Source: Microcaldota archaeon | Lineage (GTDB): Archaea > Micrarchaeota > Micrarchaeia > Burarchaeales > JAKAKT01 | Length of the DNA stretch: 29,735 nt | Reading direction: 5' to 3' | Assembly (NCBI GenBank): GCA_026396425.1 | Contig: JAPLWU010000068.1 | Coordinates: 1 to 29,735, forward strand | Part shown: piece after piece, positions 1 to 8,127 of the stretch | Layout of the letters: each line of letters opens with the position of its first letter | Position numbering within the stretch: the stretch's first letter is position 1 | Made by a program: the position numbers and the translations under genes | The notes under the pieces: model-generated | The model's input: the letters and a program-made list of their open reading frames with translations, nothing else | Database searches by the model: none | Told to the model about the DNA's origin: nothing

Positions 1-126
1 ACGCAGGACGAGAAGGTGAAGCGCGACCTCGGAACGATGAGGGCATGCCCCAACTCGGCGTGCGGCAAGATGATAGCGGCCGGCCTCTCGACCTGCCCGC
101 ACTGCAACAGGAGCGTAGGTGCTTGA
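1..126 (+). CDS. C-terminal fragment of a zinc-ribbon protein (5' end outside window)
   Basis: An open frame enters from the window edge and stops with TGA at 124-126. It encodes 41 visible residues. They hold two cysteine pairs, CPNSAC and CPHC, about 11 residues apart, a pattern that would bind one zinc ion. The rest of the protein is outside the window, so no function can be given. The stop lies one base before the ATG of the following lipoprotein gene, and the last codons contain that gene's probable ribosome binding site (AGGTG at 117-121). The two are therefore probably one transcription unit. Confidence 0.6.
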   Translation, partial: TQDEKVKRDLGTMRACPNSACGKMIAAGLSTCPHCNRSVGA

Positions 127-127
127 T

Positions 128-3100
128 ATGGAACCAAAAACAATCGTGCTGCTCGTGCTGGCGGTTTCGCTTTTCGGCTGCCTTCTCGCGCCAACCGCAT
201 CCGTGCCATACCGCGTGGTTTCGAACACCTCCGGCGACGACAGGTGCCTCCAGGAGGGCGGGGCTTGCCTTTGCATGATGTGCAAAAAGGGCGGTATCGA
301 ACTGCTTTTCGGTATTAAGATTCACGAAACAAACCTCTATAAGGGAAAATGCTGGTTCGGCGGAAAAGATACCTACGACCCCGACAACCCGCTGCTGCCC
401 GATGGCGTTTGCAGCAAGGAGATGATTGACGAAATAATGGATTACGACCCCGACAACCCGTCCAGCGCGCCGTGGGACAGCGACCCGTACATACGGTATT
501 TCATGTACGGCTTCGGCCCGACTTTCGGCGACTTCGAGGCCGCGAACCAGTACTGCGCCAACAACCTCACAATCATTATGGCTATCCTCAAGAGGACCGA
601 CGGAAAGGCGCCAAACCCCCCGCCTCCAGAGGTAACCAAGTGCTACCTGACGGCAGGGGTCATCCCCGTCTACGTCTACTACACGCAGGGACTGCAGACG
701 ACGCCGATTGCCATGACCAACTTCATACGCAGAATGCAGGGAATGCCCACGACGTATGAGGACCCGGGCTTTTTGCCCGATGAAGCCGATGAACTGGGGC
801 CGGTCATTGTCACACCGGAATTCAGGTATAATGACCAGCTCCCAGCCGCAGTTGACGCGGTGAAGGGCCAGCTCGATGCCATATTCCTCGACTGCAAGAA
901 ATGCATGGTCGCCCTTGCCCCAAGAAAATACGGCACCGTGCAGGAGGACATAAAGGCGGTGGATGCGGTGCTTCTTGACAGCAACGGCCTGCTCAACGGC
1001 TACGAGAGGAAGGTCCACATAATCGGGCAGGAGATGCTCTTCAGCCCCGAGAAGGACTGCGACTTCTACAAGCAGTTCAACGATGGCCTCAACTTCTCGC
1101 TCGAAATGCTGAAGAAGTACGACAAGCCCGTGCTGTGGCTTTCGTTCGGGATAGCCGACACGGAACGCTCGGACGGGACGTGCGAGTGGACGAGGAAGGA
1201 AGTGGCCGACTATTACGAATACGTTTTCATGAACACGCCCGCGATGGTGGCCTCGGGCATAATCGGCGTTGTGCAGGCAGGAATAATGGACGATGGCAGC
1301 GCGGGCACTTCTCAATCCGTTTGCCCGAATGGCAGGTGCGAACAAGGCGAAACCAATCTTGGATGCCCGCAGGACTGCACAATCGCTACCTGCGGGAACA
1401 CGGTCTGCGACTTGGCCTTGGGAGAAACGACTTCCAACTGCCCGACCGACTGCTCGGTCCGGGTCTGCTCCGAATCAAGCAGCGAGAGCTGCGGCTACGG
1501 GCTGATGGAAACCTCGGAGGAGAAGAAGCAGCCGGTTTTCGACGCCTGGTTCAGCGCATGCCGCTTTTACTACGGCAGGAGCTCGTTCGTCGAGGAGGGG
1601 CCATTCCCATCTGACTGCGGGAATGGCAAGTGCGAGCTAGGGGAAACTTCAGCCTGTTCCGGTTGCTTTGCAACCTGCGGGAACGGCGCCTGCGATTCGG
1701 CTTCTGGAGAAACGAATTCGAACTGCCCGACCGACTGCCCGCCCCAGCTCTTCAACGTGGTTCCAGCCATATTCTCAGTTGATGCCGACCCGACGGACAA
1801 CATCCCGAACGAGGTCAACCCGAACAAGGCGTATTGCAATTACGCAATGAACCTGGGCGTCTACGGGCTCTACGACACGAGCACGCGCTCGGCAGAGCGC
1901 CAGTTGGAAGCCATTCCCAAATGCTACTACTGCGACGAGTGCCTCGGCCCGCTCACCGCCCAGCGGCTCCTTGCTTACCCGGACCTCAACAAAATCAACG
2001 ATGCCCTCCTGCCTTTCAGGCAAAACATAAACGACGAGCATCCGACCGGCCCGGGCAACCCGACCGGGATTGAGCCCGAATACTGCACGCACCTGGAGAT
2101 AACCATGGTCTCGCAGGCCGCCTCGAAGTGCAACGTCGACCCGATGATTCTCAGGGCCATGGCATGGAACAACACGTGGGAGGAGCTCATGCTCAATCCG
2201 CCAGGATACTGGGCCGAAGATGTTTTCAACTGCTACGAGAACTTCACCGCCTATTACACTACAATTGCGGATACGACTTGCAACCCTGACGACCTGACGC
2301 TGGTGACCAACCCCGCTTACCAGCCGAAAACCGAACCGGGTTATCCCACGCCAGTTTTTACCGACTTATGCATCAATCCTGCTCCTGCTTACATACCGAG
2401 CCTCCCGCCCGCGCAGGGATTGAAGCCGTGCGAGTTCGGCCTCATCTCCTCCTCATATCTCCCCTACGACCAGGTGAGCGCGCAACTCCCGTACACGAGC
2501 CAATACGCGGGGCAGGAACCCCTCCTGTGCGGGCCCGACTTCAACCCGCTCTCTGCAAGCGGGAGCATATGCCTCGCCTCCGCGCGCCTCTGCTCCTACC
2601 TCAGCGGCTATAACGCCACCCCGGAGTTCGGGGATTTCAGGGGCACGGGAGTCCGCGCTGCAGGTTATGAAAACGAGCTGACCGCGTTGAAATGGCTCTC
2701 GGACCCGGCGGCCCCTGACCCGAACGGCAGGACGCGCGCGCAGAACCTCGGCGCCCTCCTTCCCGATGGCGTCACCCTCGAACCGCAATACGCGACCGCC
2801 AAGTGGGCGCTCGCCTTTGTTTCCCTGGCCCAATACGAACTCGGAACCGACGGGCTCACCCAGCTCTACAACCGCTGGGCTTCGACGCTGGGATGCAGGG
2901 ACCCGGAAATCCTAGGGGAGATAAACGGGCTAGGCGCCGGCTCCTACTGCCGCTGGTTAAAGGGAATACAGTCGTACGATACCTTGGCTAATTGTCTGGC
3001 GGCTCCTCCGGGACTCGGGTCTTGCACGATAAATTGCTGTAATGCGTTGGGAGCACAGAACCCGTCGCTCAACCTCCAACGCTGCTGGGATAATCCGGAT

Positions 3101-3421
3101 TGCTGCACTAGTAATGCATGTAATCCCAATAATCTAGTCCCGCCCGCGGGAACCTGCTGCAGCCATGTGCTTCCTGCTCCTGCCGCTTGTAAGGTTGGCC
3201 CATTGTTCTACGACCCCCTCATCTGCCCCGGAACCGCCTGCGGAACCAACAAATGTTGCGGCAACCCCAACTTCTACGACTTCGCTTGCAACTGCAGGTC
3301 CGACCAGAACGACGACGGCCTGCCCGACCCGCCGCCCCTCGCCTGCGACGTTCTCGCCAGGTATCTTTACCTGATAGAGAACTGCAATACGCTGTGCTAC
3401 CAGTACAACCAGGGAGCGTAA
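128..3421 (+). CDS. Large secreted Cys-rich lipoprotein with CGNGxC repeats and a possible degenerate lytic-transglycosylase-like region
   Basis: About 1,097 residues. The N-terminus has a charged start, a hydrophobic stretch and a lipobox-like LFGC with Cys18, so a membrane-anchored lipoprotein is likely. ATG at 128 is preferred over GTG at 119 because AGGTG sits 6 nt upstream. Residues ~190-395 alternate strands and helices and could be a barrel-like domain (inference). Four copies of a C-G-N-x-x-C-x-x-G-E...C-P-x-D-C motif begin near residues 399, 422, 497 and 517. Such Cys/acidic repeats are common in archaeal secreted proteins. Around residues 655-700 and 880-960 there are stretches reminiscent of SLT-type lytic transglycosylases, for example ASKCNVDPMILRAMAW, but the usual catalytic E-S is replaced by N-N, so activity is doubtful. 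The C-terminal ~130 residues are very Cys-rich and probably disulfide-bonded. No precise function is known. Confidence 0.8.
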   Translation: MEPKTIVLLVLAVSLFGCLLAPTASVPYRVVSNTSGDDRCLQEGGACLCMMCKKGGIELLFGIKIHETNLYKGKCWFGGKDTYDPDNPLLPDGVCSKEMIDEIMDYDPDNPSSAPWDSDPYIRYFMYGFGPTFGDFEAANQYCANNLTIIMAILKRTDGKAPNPPPPEVTKCYLTAGVIPVYVYYTQGLQTTPIAMTNFIRRMQGMPTTYEDPGFLPDEADELGPVIVTPEFRYNDQLPAAVDAVKGQLDAIFLDCKKCMVALAPRKYGTVQEDIKAVDAVLLDSNGLLNGYERKVHIIGQEMLFSPEKDCDFYKQFNDGLNFSLEMLKKYDKPVLWLSFGIADTERSDGTCEWTRKEVADYYEYVFMNTPAMVASGIIGVVQAGIMDDGSAGTSQSVCPNGRCEQGETNLGCPQDCTIATCGNTVCDLALGETTSNCPTDCSVRVCSESSSESCGYGLMETSEEKKQPVFDAWFSACRFYYGRSSFVEEGPFPSDCGNGKCELGETSACSGCFATCGNGACDSASGETNSNCPTDCPPQLFNVVPAIFSVDADPTDNIPNEVNPNKAYCNYAMNLGVYGLYDTSTRSAERQLEAIPKCYYCDECLGPLTAQRLLAYPDLNKINDALLPFRQNINDEHPTGPGNPTGIEPEYCTHLEITMVSQAASKCNVDPMILRAMAWNNTWEELMLNPPGYWAEDVFNCYENFTAYYTTIADTTCNPDDLTLVTNPAYQPKTEPGYPTPVFTDLCINPAPAYIPSLPPAQGLKPCEFGLISSSYLPYDQVSAQLPYTSQYAGQEPLLCGPDFNPLSASGSICLASARLCSYLSGYNATPEFGDFRGTGVRAAGYENELTALKWLSDPAAPDPNGRTRAQNLGALLPDGVTLEPQYATAKWALAFVSLAQYELGTDGLTQLYNRWASTLGCRDPEILGEINGLGAGSYCRWLKGIQSYDTLANCLAAPPGLGSCTINCCNALGAQNPSLNLQRCWDNPDCCTSNACNPNNLVPPAGTCCSHVLPAPAACKVGPLFYDPLICPGTACGTNKCCGNPNFYDFACNCRSDQNDDGLPDPPPLACDVLARYLYLIENCNTLCYQYNQGA

Positions 3422-3439
3422 ACCTACTCTCGCCCAAAA

Positions 3440-3475
3440 GGAAAAAAACCAATAAAAGAAAATCAATAAAAAAAG
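3440..3475 (-). terminator. T-rich terminator of the methyltransferase gene
   Basis: Read on the minus strand, the region just after the methyltransferase stop is a run of T tracts (the plus strand shows A3-A7 runs). Archaeal polymerase terminates at such T-rich stretches without needing a hairpin. It also separates the convergent lipoprotein gene. Confidence 0.45.
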
Positions 3476-3501
3476 AATGCCTCCCTTCTCTTCTTCTTTC
3501 C

Positions 3502-4110
3502 CTACTTCTCCCCTCTCTCGTAGACCGCCATCACCGAGTTATCGAGCTCATCGAGTCTCGCAGGATTGAACTTGCGGAAGAACCTGATGAGCTCCTCCCG
3601 GTTCTCCCACTCCCCGGAATCGTTCAGCCCGTCGTTGTCGAGAATCCGAATCATCTTTTCCACGATCGGATGCCTCCCCGAAACCACGTAGGGCTCGCAG
3701 ACGATGACGCGCTTCCTGGTCCCGGAAACCGCCTTCTTCATAAACTCCTCGTGCTTCGGGTTCAGATGGTGGAGAAGATCCATGGCAACGCACACATCAA
3801 ACTCGCCGTAGCGGTCAAAAGTCATGGCGTCCTGCTTTATCACGTTCCTTTTCTTGTTCCTCGCGTAGCTTATGAACTGTTCGTTGAGTTCGAGCCCCAG
3901 GTAATAATTGCCGTTAAGATGGGACTGGAGCGTCCCCGTTCCGCAGCCCACGTCAAGAACGCGGTCGCCGGGCATTACGAGCCGTCTCACGTAATCGTAG
4001 CGCCTCCCAAGGTTTCTCCAATGCATCGCATGCATGGCGGCGCGGTATATCTCCCCTCTCCAATAAATCGGCGATTGCATCCTTTCACTTTTTTTGATTC
4101 TTGTCGGCAT
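3502..4110 (-). CDS. Class I SAM-dependent methyltransferase
   Basis: About 202 residues from the ATG at 4110. Motif I VLDVGCGTGT is at residues ~51-60, followed by an acidic motif II (GLELNE) and DVCVAMDLLHHL, which resembles motif IV/post-I of ubiE/Methyltransf_11-type enzymes. The substrate cannot be told. The frame stays open upstream into the tRNA-Ser intron, but a start there would overlap the tRNA, so starts beyond 4110 are rejected. A second ATG at 4080 has GTGAAAGG just upstream and is a real alternative. It lies ~30 nt downstream of tRNA-Ser on the same strand and may be co-transcribed with it. A role in tRNA modification is possible from position alone, which is weak evidence. Confidence 0.75.
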   Translation of the reverse strand: MPTRIKKSERMQSPIYWRGEIYRAAMHAMHWRNLGRRYDYVRRLVMPGDRVLDVGCGTGTLQSHLNGNYYLGLELNEQFISYARNKKRNVIKQDAMTFDRYGEFDVCVAMDLLHHLNPKHEEFMKKAVSGTRKRVIVCEPYVVSGRHPIVEKMIRILDNDGLNDSGEWENREELIRFFRKFNPARLDELDNSVMAVYERGEK

Positions 4111-4140
4111 TTGTTTATCTGTCTTTTGGAGGATGATGAG

Positions 4141-4283
4141 CGCCAGGGACGAGATTTGAACTCGCACTCCCCGCAAGGGGAACCAGATTTCTTGTCCGTT
4201 TAACGGATGCTGGAAGGTATCAGGAACCCGCAGTAGGTTCCTCATCTCAAGTCTGGCGCGTTACCGGATTCCGCCACCCTGGC
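4141..4283 (-). tRNA. tRNA-Ser(TGA) with intron
   Basis: Reading the minus strand, the acceptor stem GCCAGGG (4277-4283) pairs with CCCTGGC (4142-4148), followed by G73 at 4141. No CCA is encoded. The D arm has a 3-bp stem, the T arm contains TTCAAAT, and a long variable arm has a CCCC/GGGG stem, giving a class II tRNA of 86 nt once spliced. The anticodon stem CCAGA/TCTGG encloses the loop CTTGAGA, giving anticodon TGA. G73 plus the long variable arm supports serine over leucine. A 57-nt intron interrupts it after position 37. A TATA-like element lies about 30 nt upstream. Confidence 0.88.
4189..4245 (-). other. tRNA-Ser intron with bulge-helix-bulge splice sites
   Basis: The intron lies between tRNA positions 37 and 38. 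The exon bases CTTG (32-35) pair with CAAG near the intron 3' end, giving the 4-bp central helix. The 3-nt bulges AG|A and AA|A flank it, with cleavage after the second base of each. This matches the canonical archaeal splicing motif. Inside the intron, AGGAACC...GGTTCCT and TCCG...CGGA form two hairpins. Confidence 0.85.
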
Positions 4284-4310
4284 ACACCCTAAACTATTCG
4301 GCGAAGTGAT

Positions 4311-4317
4311 TAATAAA
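4311..4317 (-). promoter_or_regulatory. TATA box of tRNA-Ser
   Basis: Minus-strand TTTATTA lies 28-34 nt before the tRNA 5' end, the expected box A distance for an archaeal promoter. Confidence 0.5.
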
Positions 4318-4330
4318 ACTAACCACAAAC

Positions 4331-4366
4331 ACCAAAACCCAAAAAAAGTAAAAACCCAAAGCAAAA
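4331..4366 (-). terminator. T-rich terminator after uS10
   Basis: Minus-strand T runs, the longest seven T, follow the uS10 stop. They fit an archaeal oligo-T terminator separating uS10 from the tRNA promoter. Confidence 0.45.
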
Positions 4367-4414
4367 ACTCGAGCGCAAAATCAGTCCTTAATTTTCGATA
4401 TCCTGGCCGTCCCT

Positions 4415-4720
4415 TCATTCGAGGCTTATCTCGATGTGCACGGTATCGGGCACTCTCACGCGCATAATCTGCCTGAGCGTCCTCTCGTCACCGGCGACAT
4501 CAATGATGCGCTTGAATATGCGCATCTCCCACCTCTCGTAGGTGTCGGTGCCGTCCCCGCAGGGCGTCCTCCTCGGACATATCTTGAGCCGCTTGGTGGG
4601 CAGAGGTATCGGGCCCCTCATCTCCACGCCCGTGGCCTTCGTAATCTCCCGTATCTGGTTGCACACTTCCTCGAGTTCCTTGGGGCTCTTGCCCACGAGC
4701 TTTATTCTTGCTTTGCCCAT
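4415..4720 (-). CDS. rps10: 30S ribosomal protein uS10 (archaeal S10)
   Basis: 101 residues from ATG at 4720, the usual length for archaeal uS10. It begins MGKARIKLVGK and contains GPIPLPTKRLKICPRRTPCG and the conserved C-terminal VHIEISLE. GGGTG lies a few bases upstream of this ATG. The frame is open further upstream but family alignment supports 4720. The protein binds 16S rRNA in the 30S head. It follows EF-1A, the classical archaeal order at the end of the str-type operon. Confidence 0.95.
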   Translation of the reverse strand: MGKARIKLVGKSPKELEEVCNQIREITKATGVEMRGPIPLPTKRLKICPRRTPCGDGTDTYERWEMRIFKRIIDVAGDERTLRQIMRVRVPDTVHIEISLE

Positions 4721-4765
4721 ACTTGCACCCTTTTCGGCTCCCATCGCAAACGGGTGGGACGCCAC

Positions 4766-4815
4766 GATTCACAAAATGTCCAATAAAATCAAAACATAAA
4801 ATAAAAAAATCAAAA
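4766..4815 (-). terminator. T-rich stretch between EF-1A and uS10
   Basis: On the minus strand this gap contains several runs of T up to seven long. It could terminate or attenuate the EF-1A transcript. Minus-strand TTTATTGG inside it is a weak TATA candidate for a separate uS10 promoter. Confidence 0.35.
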
Positions 4816-4816
4816 A

Positions 4817-6091
4817 CTACATCTGCTTCTTCGTGATTTCCAGAATGACGCCAGCCGCCACAGTCTGGCCCATGTCCCTCACCGCGAACCTCCCGAGCTG
4901 CGGGAATTCCGAGAACTTCTCGGCCACTATGGCTTTGAGCGGCCTTATCTTCATGATTGCCACGTCGCCCGTCTTGACAAAGTCGGGGTTCTTCTGCTGC
5001 GTCTGGCCGGTCTTGGGGTCCTTCTTCTCGAGAATCTCCTCGATCCTGCAGGCCACCTGGGTAGTGTGTATGTGGAATACCGGCGTGTAGCCCTTGGCGA
5101 TTGCGGTCGGGTGCTCGAGCACAACGACCTGAGCCGTGAAGTCCTGCACAACAGTTGGCGGGTTCGAGGCGGTCCCAACGACCTCGCCTCTCCTCACGTC
5201 CTTCTTGTCGACGCCCTTCACGTTGAAGCCGACGTTATCGCCAGGCCCTGCCTGCGTGAGGGGCTGGTGGTGCATCTCGATGCTTTTCACCTCGCCCTTC
5301 GCTCCCGATGGCATGAAGACGACGTTGTCGCCGACCTTCATAATCCCGGTTTCAATCCTTCCAACCGGCACCGTTCCGTGTCCGGTGATTGTAAAAACGT
5401 CCTGTATGGGCATCCTGAGCGGCTTGTCAATCGGCTTCGGAGGCACCTTGAACATGTCGAGCACCTCAACAAGGCACGGGCCCGTGTACCACGGGGTCTT
5501 GTCCGGTGTCTTCTTCGAGACGTTCGCGCCGTCGTATGCCGAAGTGGGCACGAAGTGTATGTCGGCGACCTTGTAGCCGATGTTCTTGAGCAGCGTCGTG
5601 AGCTGCGCCTTCAAATCGTCGTATTTCACGCGGTCGTACTTGACCTCGTCCATCTTGTTGATTGCAATGGCTATCTGCTGTATGCCGAGCACCTTCGCGA
5701 GGAAGGCGTGCTCCTTTGTCTGGGGCTGGATGCCGTCCTTGCACGACACGACGATCACTGCGGCATCGGCCTGGCTCGCCCCGGTAATCATGTTCTTGAT
5801 GAAGTCCCTGTGACCCGGCGCGTCGATGATGGTGAAGTAGTACTTCGGGCTCTGGAAGTCCCTGTGCGCAACGTCAATGGTGACCCCCCTCTCCCTCTCC
5901 TCCTTCAACTCGTCCATGACGAAGGCGAACTCGAAAGTCGGCTTGCCGACCTTTTCCGCCTCCTCCTTCAGCTTCCTGAGCTGCTGCTCGCTGATTGCCC
6001 CTGTCTCGTACAGGATTCTCCCGACCATGGTGCTCTTACCGTGGTCGACGTGACCGATGAAGACCAGATTCATATGTTCTTTTGCAGCCAT
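4817..6091 (-). CDS. tuf: Translation elongation factor 1-alpha (aEF-1A)
   Basis: 424 residues, a typical length. GTPase motifs: GHVDHGKS at 13-20 (P-loop), DAPGH at 90-94 (G3) and NKMD at 145-148 (G4). Domains II and III follow with the family GHGTVPVGRIETG stretch. It delivers aminoacyl-tRNA to the ribosomal A site. The ATG at 6091 is chosen because GGAGGTG, a near-perfect anti-SD match, lies 5 nt upstream. Starts further out add residues absent from the family. A TATA box at 6141-6149 would give a short leader. uS10 follows about 100 nt downstream. Confidence 0.97.
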   Translation of the reverse strand: MAAKEHMNLVFIGHVDHGKSTMVGRILYETGAISEQQLRKLKEEAEKVGKPTFEFAFVMDELKEERERGVTIDVAHRDFQSPKYYFTIIDAPGHRDFIKNMITGASQADAAVIVVSCKDGIQPQTKEHAFLAKVLGIQQIAIAINKMDEVKYDRVKYDDLKAQLTTLLKNIGYKVADIHFVPTSAYDGANVSKKTPDKTPWYTGPCLVEVLDMFKVPPKPIDKPLRMPIQDVFTITGHGTVPVGRIETGIMKVGDNVVFMPSGAKGEVKSIEMHHQPLTQAGPGDNVGFNVKGVDKKDVRRGEVVGTASNPPTVVQDFTAQVVVLEHPTAIAKGYTPVFHIHTTQVACRIEEILEKKDPKTGQTQQKNPDFVKTGDVAIMKIRPLKAIVAEKFSEFPQLGRFAVRDMGQTVAAGVILEITKKQM

Positions 6092-6140
6092 AAGCACACC
6101 TCCACTATCGTTACCACATATGTTCAAGATGCACCCGCAG

Positions 6141-6149
6141 AATTATAAA
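6141..6149 (-). promoter_or_regulatory. TATA box of EF-1A
   Basis: Minus-strand TTTATAATT lies ~50 nt before the EF-1A ATG, predicting a transcript start near 6118 and a ~27-nt leader that contains the strong SD. Confidence 0.55.
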
Positions 6150-6384
6150 CCATTCTTCCATTCGCGGAACCTTAAACAGGCACATCTATTTGCCTCAGCA
6201 TTCTTTTAAACCTATCGTCAATATGCGAGGTGGAAAAACCGAACACGAGATGAAAAAATAAAACAATTGGGAAAAATAAACTCGAGTTAAAAAAATAAAA
6301 AAAACAAAACTCGAACTTTCGTCTCGAATCGCGCGTTTTTTCGGGATTTTCGCCTCGAACTGCGCAGTTTTCTCGGTTCATAAC

Positions 6385-6660
6385 CTACCATCTTATCCCG
6401 AATTCCTTGAATTCGCCCGTCGCATTCCCCCACGTCTCCTCAATCCGTTGGACATTCGCGGCAGGCGAGCCCACCGAGCACCACATGAGGAGAGTCTGCA
6501 ATTTCTCCCTCTCGCCCTCGGCCATTATCTCCACGGTCCCCTCGGGCGCGTTCCTCACCCAGCCGACCAATCCGAGCGAGCGGGCTTTCTCCATGGCGTG
6601 CGCCCTGAAGAAAACGCCCTGAACCCGGCCATGAACAACGATGCGAAGGCGCTCTGCCAT
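6385..6660 (-). CDS. acyP: Acylphosphatase
   Basis: 91 residues, normal for the family. It has the VHGRVQGVFFRA signature with the phosphate-binding Arg19, and WVRN with the catalytic Asn37. The enzyme hydrolyses carboxyl-phosphate bonds such as acetyl phosphate or 1,3-bisphosphoglycerate. A GTG at 6696 would add 12 residues that the family lacks, so ATG 6660 is preferred. It lies downstream of RuBisCO on the same strand with a 156-nt gap. Confidence 0.93.
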   Translation of the reverse strand: MAERLRIVVHGRVQGVFFRAHAMEKARSLGLVGWVRNAPEGTVEIMAEGEREKLQTLLMWCSVGSPAANVQRIEETWGNATGEFKEFGIRW

Positions 6661-6676
6661 TCCCAAACCCCGCTCG

Positions 6677-6766
6677 CGGACCCCTGCCCCAACCACAAAA
6701 ACGAAGGGCTCGCTCGCCGTTCGCCAACACGTGCCTCGGACCCGTGCCCGAACCCGAAAACACGAA
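6677..6766. repeat. Imperfect ~30-bp direct repeat upstream of acylphosphatase
   Basis: CGGACCC-CTGCCCCAACC at 6677 is echoed by CGGACCC-GTGCCCGAACC at 6737, and both copies end in A-rich ACGAA. About 24 of 29 positions agree. This fills most of the RuBisCO-acylphosphatase gap; no gene is seen there. Confidence 0.5.
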
Positions 6767-6816
6767 TGAGCAGTCCGCTCTGCCCTTCTGCCTCGCTAAT
6801 GATTAGGGCTTTTAAT

Positions 6817-8082
6817 TTAAACTATTTTGGTTCGGTGCGAATATTGCTTCCCCAAGCTCCACTTCGCAGGCGAGAGCCGCAGCTCCTCGTGCGTTTTCGC
6901 GTATTTGTCGAGCGGAATCCCCCTCACGGCCGCCTCGACCGCCTGAAGGAGCGCGGTTGCCCCGGCCCTCGTTCCGTTCGGATGGCCGTGCACCCCGCCG
7001 CCGGCCTGTATGACGATGTCATTTCCGAAAATTCTCACCAAATCAGGAACGTTTTCAGGCGCGAGCCCCCCGCTGCATACGGAGAAGACGGGCTTAAGCC
7101 CGGCCCACTTCCCGTTAATGGTTTTGTGAATCCCCAAAACCTCCCCTCTTCCGCCCTCCATCTTTCCCACGACCGCGCCGATGTGGAGCTGGTCGACGCC
7201 GGCCATTCGCGCAAGCTTCGCGAGCGGTAGCATGGCGATTCCGTGCCTTTTATTTCTTGCGAATGCGGCATACATGGCCCTGTGCCCGTGAATTACCATG
7301 CCCAGCTTCTGGTTGCGTATGAACTGGAGGCCCGAGAAGCCGGCCGTTATTATGTCGACCATTATGCAGTTTCCGCCGTGCGCCTTCACGAACTCGGCCC
7401 GCCCGAGCATTACCTCACTGCTCGCGGTTATGTTTGCCGCGTACATTTTTTTCTTCCCGGTCTCGCTCTCCGCCTTTTCCTTCGCCTCGAGAACCCGCGC
7501 AATCCGTTCCTCAAACTTACAAAAGGTTTGGCTCGTGAGGTTCTCATCGTCTTTGACGAAGTCGATTCCGCCGGCCCACGCGTCGTAGGCGACTTTCGCG
7601 GTCTCCTTCGGGTTGAGGCCGACCTTCGGCTTCACAATCGTCCCGATGTGCGGCCTCCTGTTTTTCGAAGTCCCCATGATTCGCCTGACTCCTTCCATCC
7701 CGAATTCCGGTCCTTTGAAGCTTCGGGCATATTTGTCAGGAATTTCGAAATCCAGCAGCCTCAGATTATCGACTCCCTTCATCCCGAATATGTTCCCCGC
7801 TATGTCGGAAAGAATCTGCGGAACGTTCCCGTCCTCGAAAAGCTCGACCGGGTAGGCGATTTTCATCACCGCCCCGCCTCCTTCCTTCCTTATGCTGAAA
7901 ACCCTTGCCGCGAGATTTCGCATCACGCGCTCCTTCATCGTCGAGATTTTCGTCCACGTTCCGACAGAACTTTCGGCGGCAATCTCGTTCGCGGCTTTCT
8001 TCAGGTCCTTCGATTCCACGTAGACGGTCGTTACGACGTCGCCATTCTTTTCCGGCTTGTAACGCAAATCAACAAAATCCAT
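6817..8082 (-). CDS. rbcL: Form III ribulose-1,5-bisphosphate carboxylase/oxygenase
   Basis: 421 residues. Catalytic landmarks: TWT at 43-45, KPK with Lys151/153, GGIDFVKDDE with the carbamylated Lys177, His267 in HGHRAM, loop 6 GAVVGKMEGG with Lys307, SGG at 337-339 and GGGVHGHPNG at 361-370. The last motif is typical of archaeal form III. It fixes CO2 onto ribulose-1,5-bisphosphate to give two 3-phosphoglycerate. In archaea this generally serves AMP/nucleoside degradation together with AMP phosphorylase and ribose-1,5-bisphosphate isomerase, neither of which is in the window. AAGGTGG precedes the ATG. Odd point: HRAM is followed by Tyr271, where plant and most archaeal enzymes have His. Confidence 0.96.
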   Translation of the reverse strand: MDFVDLRYKPEKNGDVVTTVYVESKDLKKAANEIAAESSVGTWTKISTMKERVMRNLAARVFSIRKEGGGAVMKIAYPVELFEDGNVPQILSDIAGNIFGMKGVDNLRLLDFEIPDKYARSFKGPEFGMEGVRRIMGTSKNRRPHIGTIVKPKVGLNPKETAKVAYDAWAGGIDFVKDDENLTSQTFCKFEERIARVLEAKEKAESETGKKKMYAANITASSEVMLGRAEFVKAHGGNCIMVDIITAGFSGLQFIRNQKLGMVIHGHRAMYAAFARNKRHGIAMLPLAKLARMAGVDQLHIGAVVGKMEGGRGEVLGIHKTINGKWAGLKPVFSVCSGGLAPENVPDLVRIFGNDIVIQAGGGVHGHPNGTRAGATALLQAVEAAVRGIPLDKYAKTHEELRLSPAKWSLGKQYSHRTKIV

Positions 8083-8127
8083 CTAACCACCTTCGCTTAC
8101 ACCAACCAAACAATTGCCGCAATATGT

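Noticed and set aside
1322..1740. Cys-rich repeats as dockerin domains
   Set aside because: They are acidic and regularly spaced but lack the duplicated EF-hand-like DxDxDG loop of dockerins.
3253..4203. Plus-strand open frame of 316 codons across the lipoprotein end and methyltransferase
   Set aside because: It overlaps the lipoprotein in another frame, the whole methyltransferase and part of the tRNA; the Arg/Pro/Leu-rich composition is typical of a GC-rich shadow frame.
4111..4245. Upstream extension of the methyltransferase by 45 residues
   Set aside because: It would start inside the tRNA-Ser intron and run through the 3' exon; the tRNA fold is complete, and the methyltransferase domain begins after residue 46 of that frame.
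5066..6148. Long plus-strand open frame (360 codons) opposite EF-1A
   Set aside because: It is antisense to a certain, highly conserved gene and its codons mirror the EF-1A third-position bias; no SD or domain is visible.
6172..6381. Possible 69-residue membrane protein just after acylphosphatase
   Set aside because: It starts three bases after the stop and has a weak SD, but the hydrophobic stretch comes from AT-rich low-complexity DNA and the rest is Arg/Lys-rich. There is not enough to call it a gene, though it cannot be excluded.
6817..8082. Evidence for a Calvin cycle
   Set aside because: The RuBisCO is form III, normally linked to nucleoside salvage; no phosphoribulokinase or other cycle gene is present.
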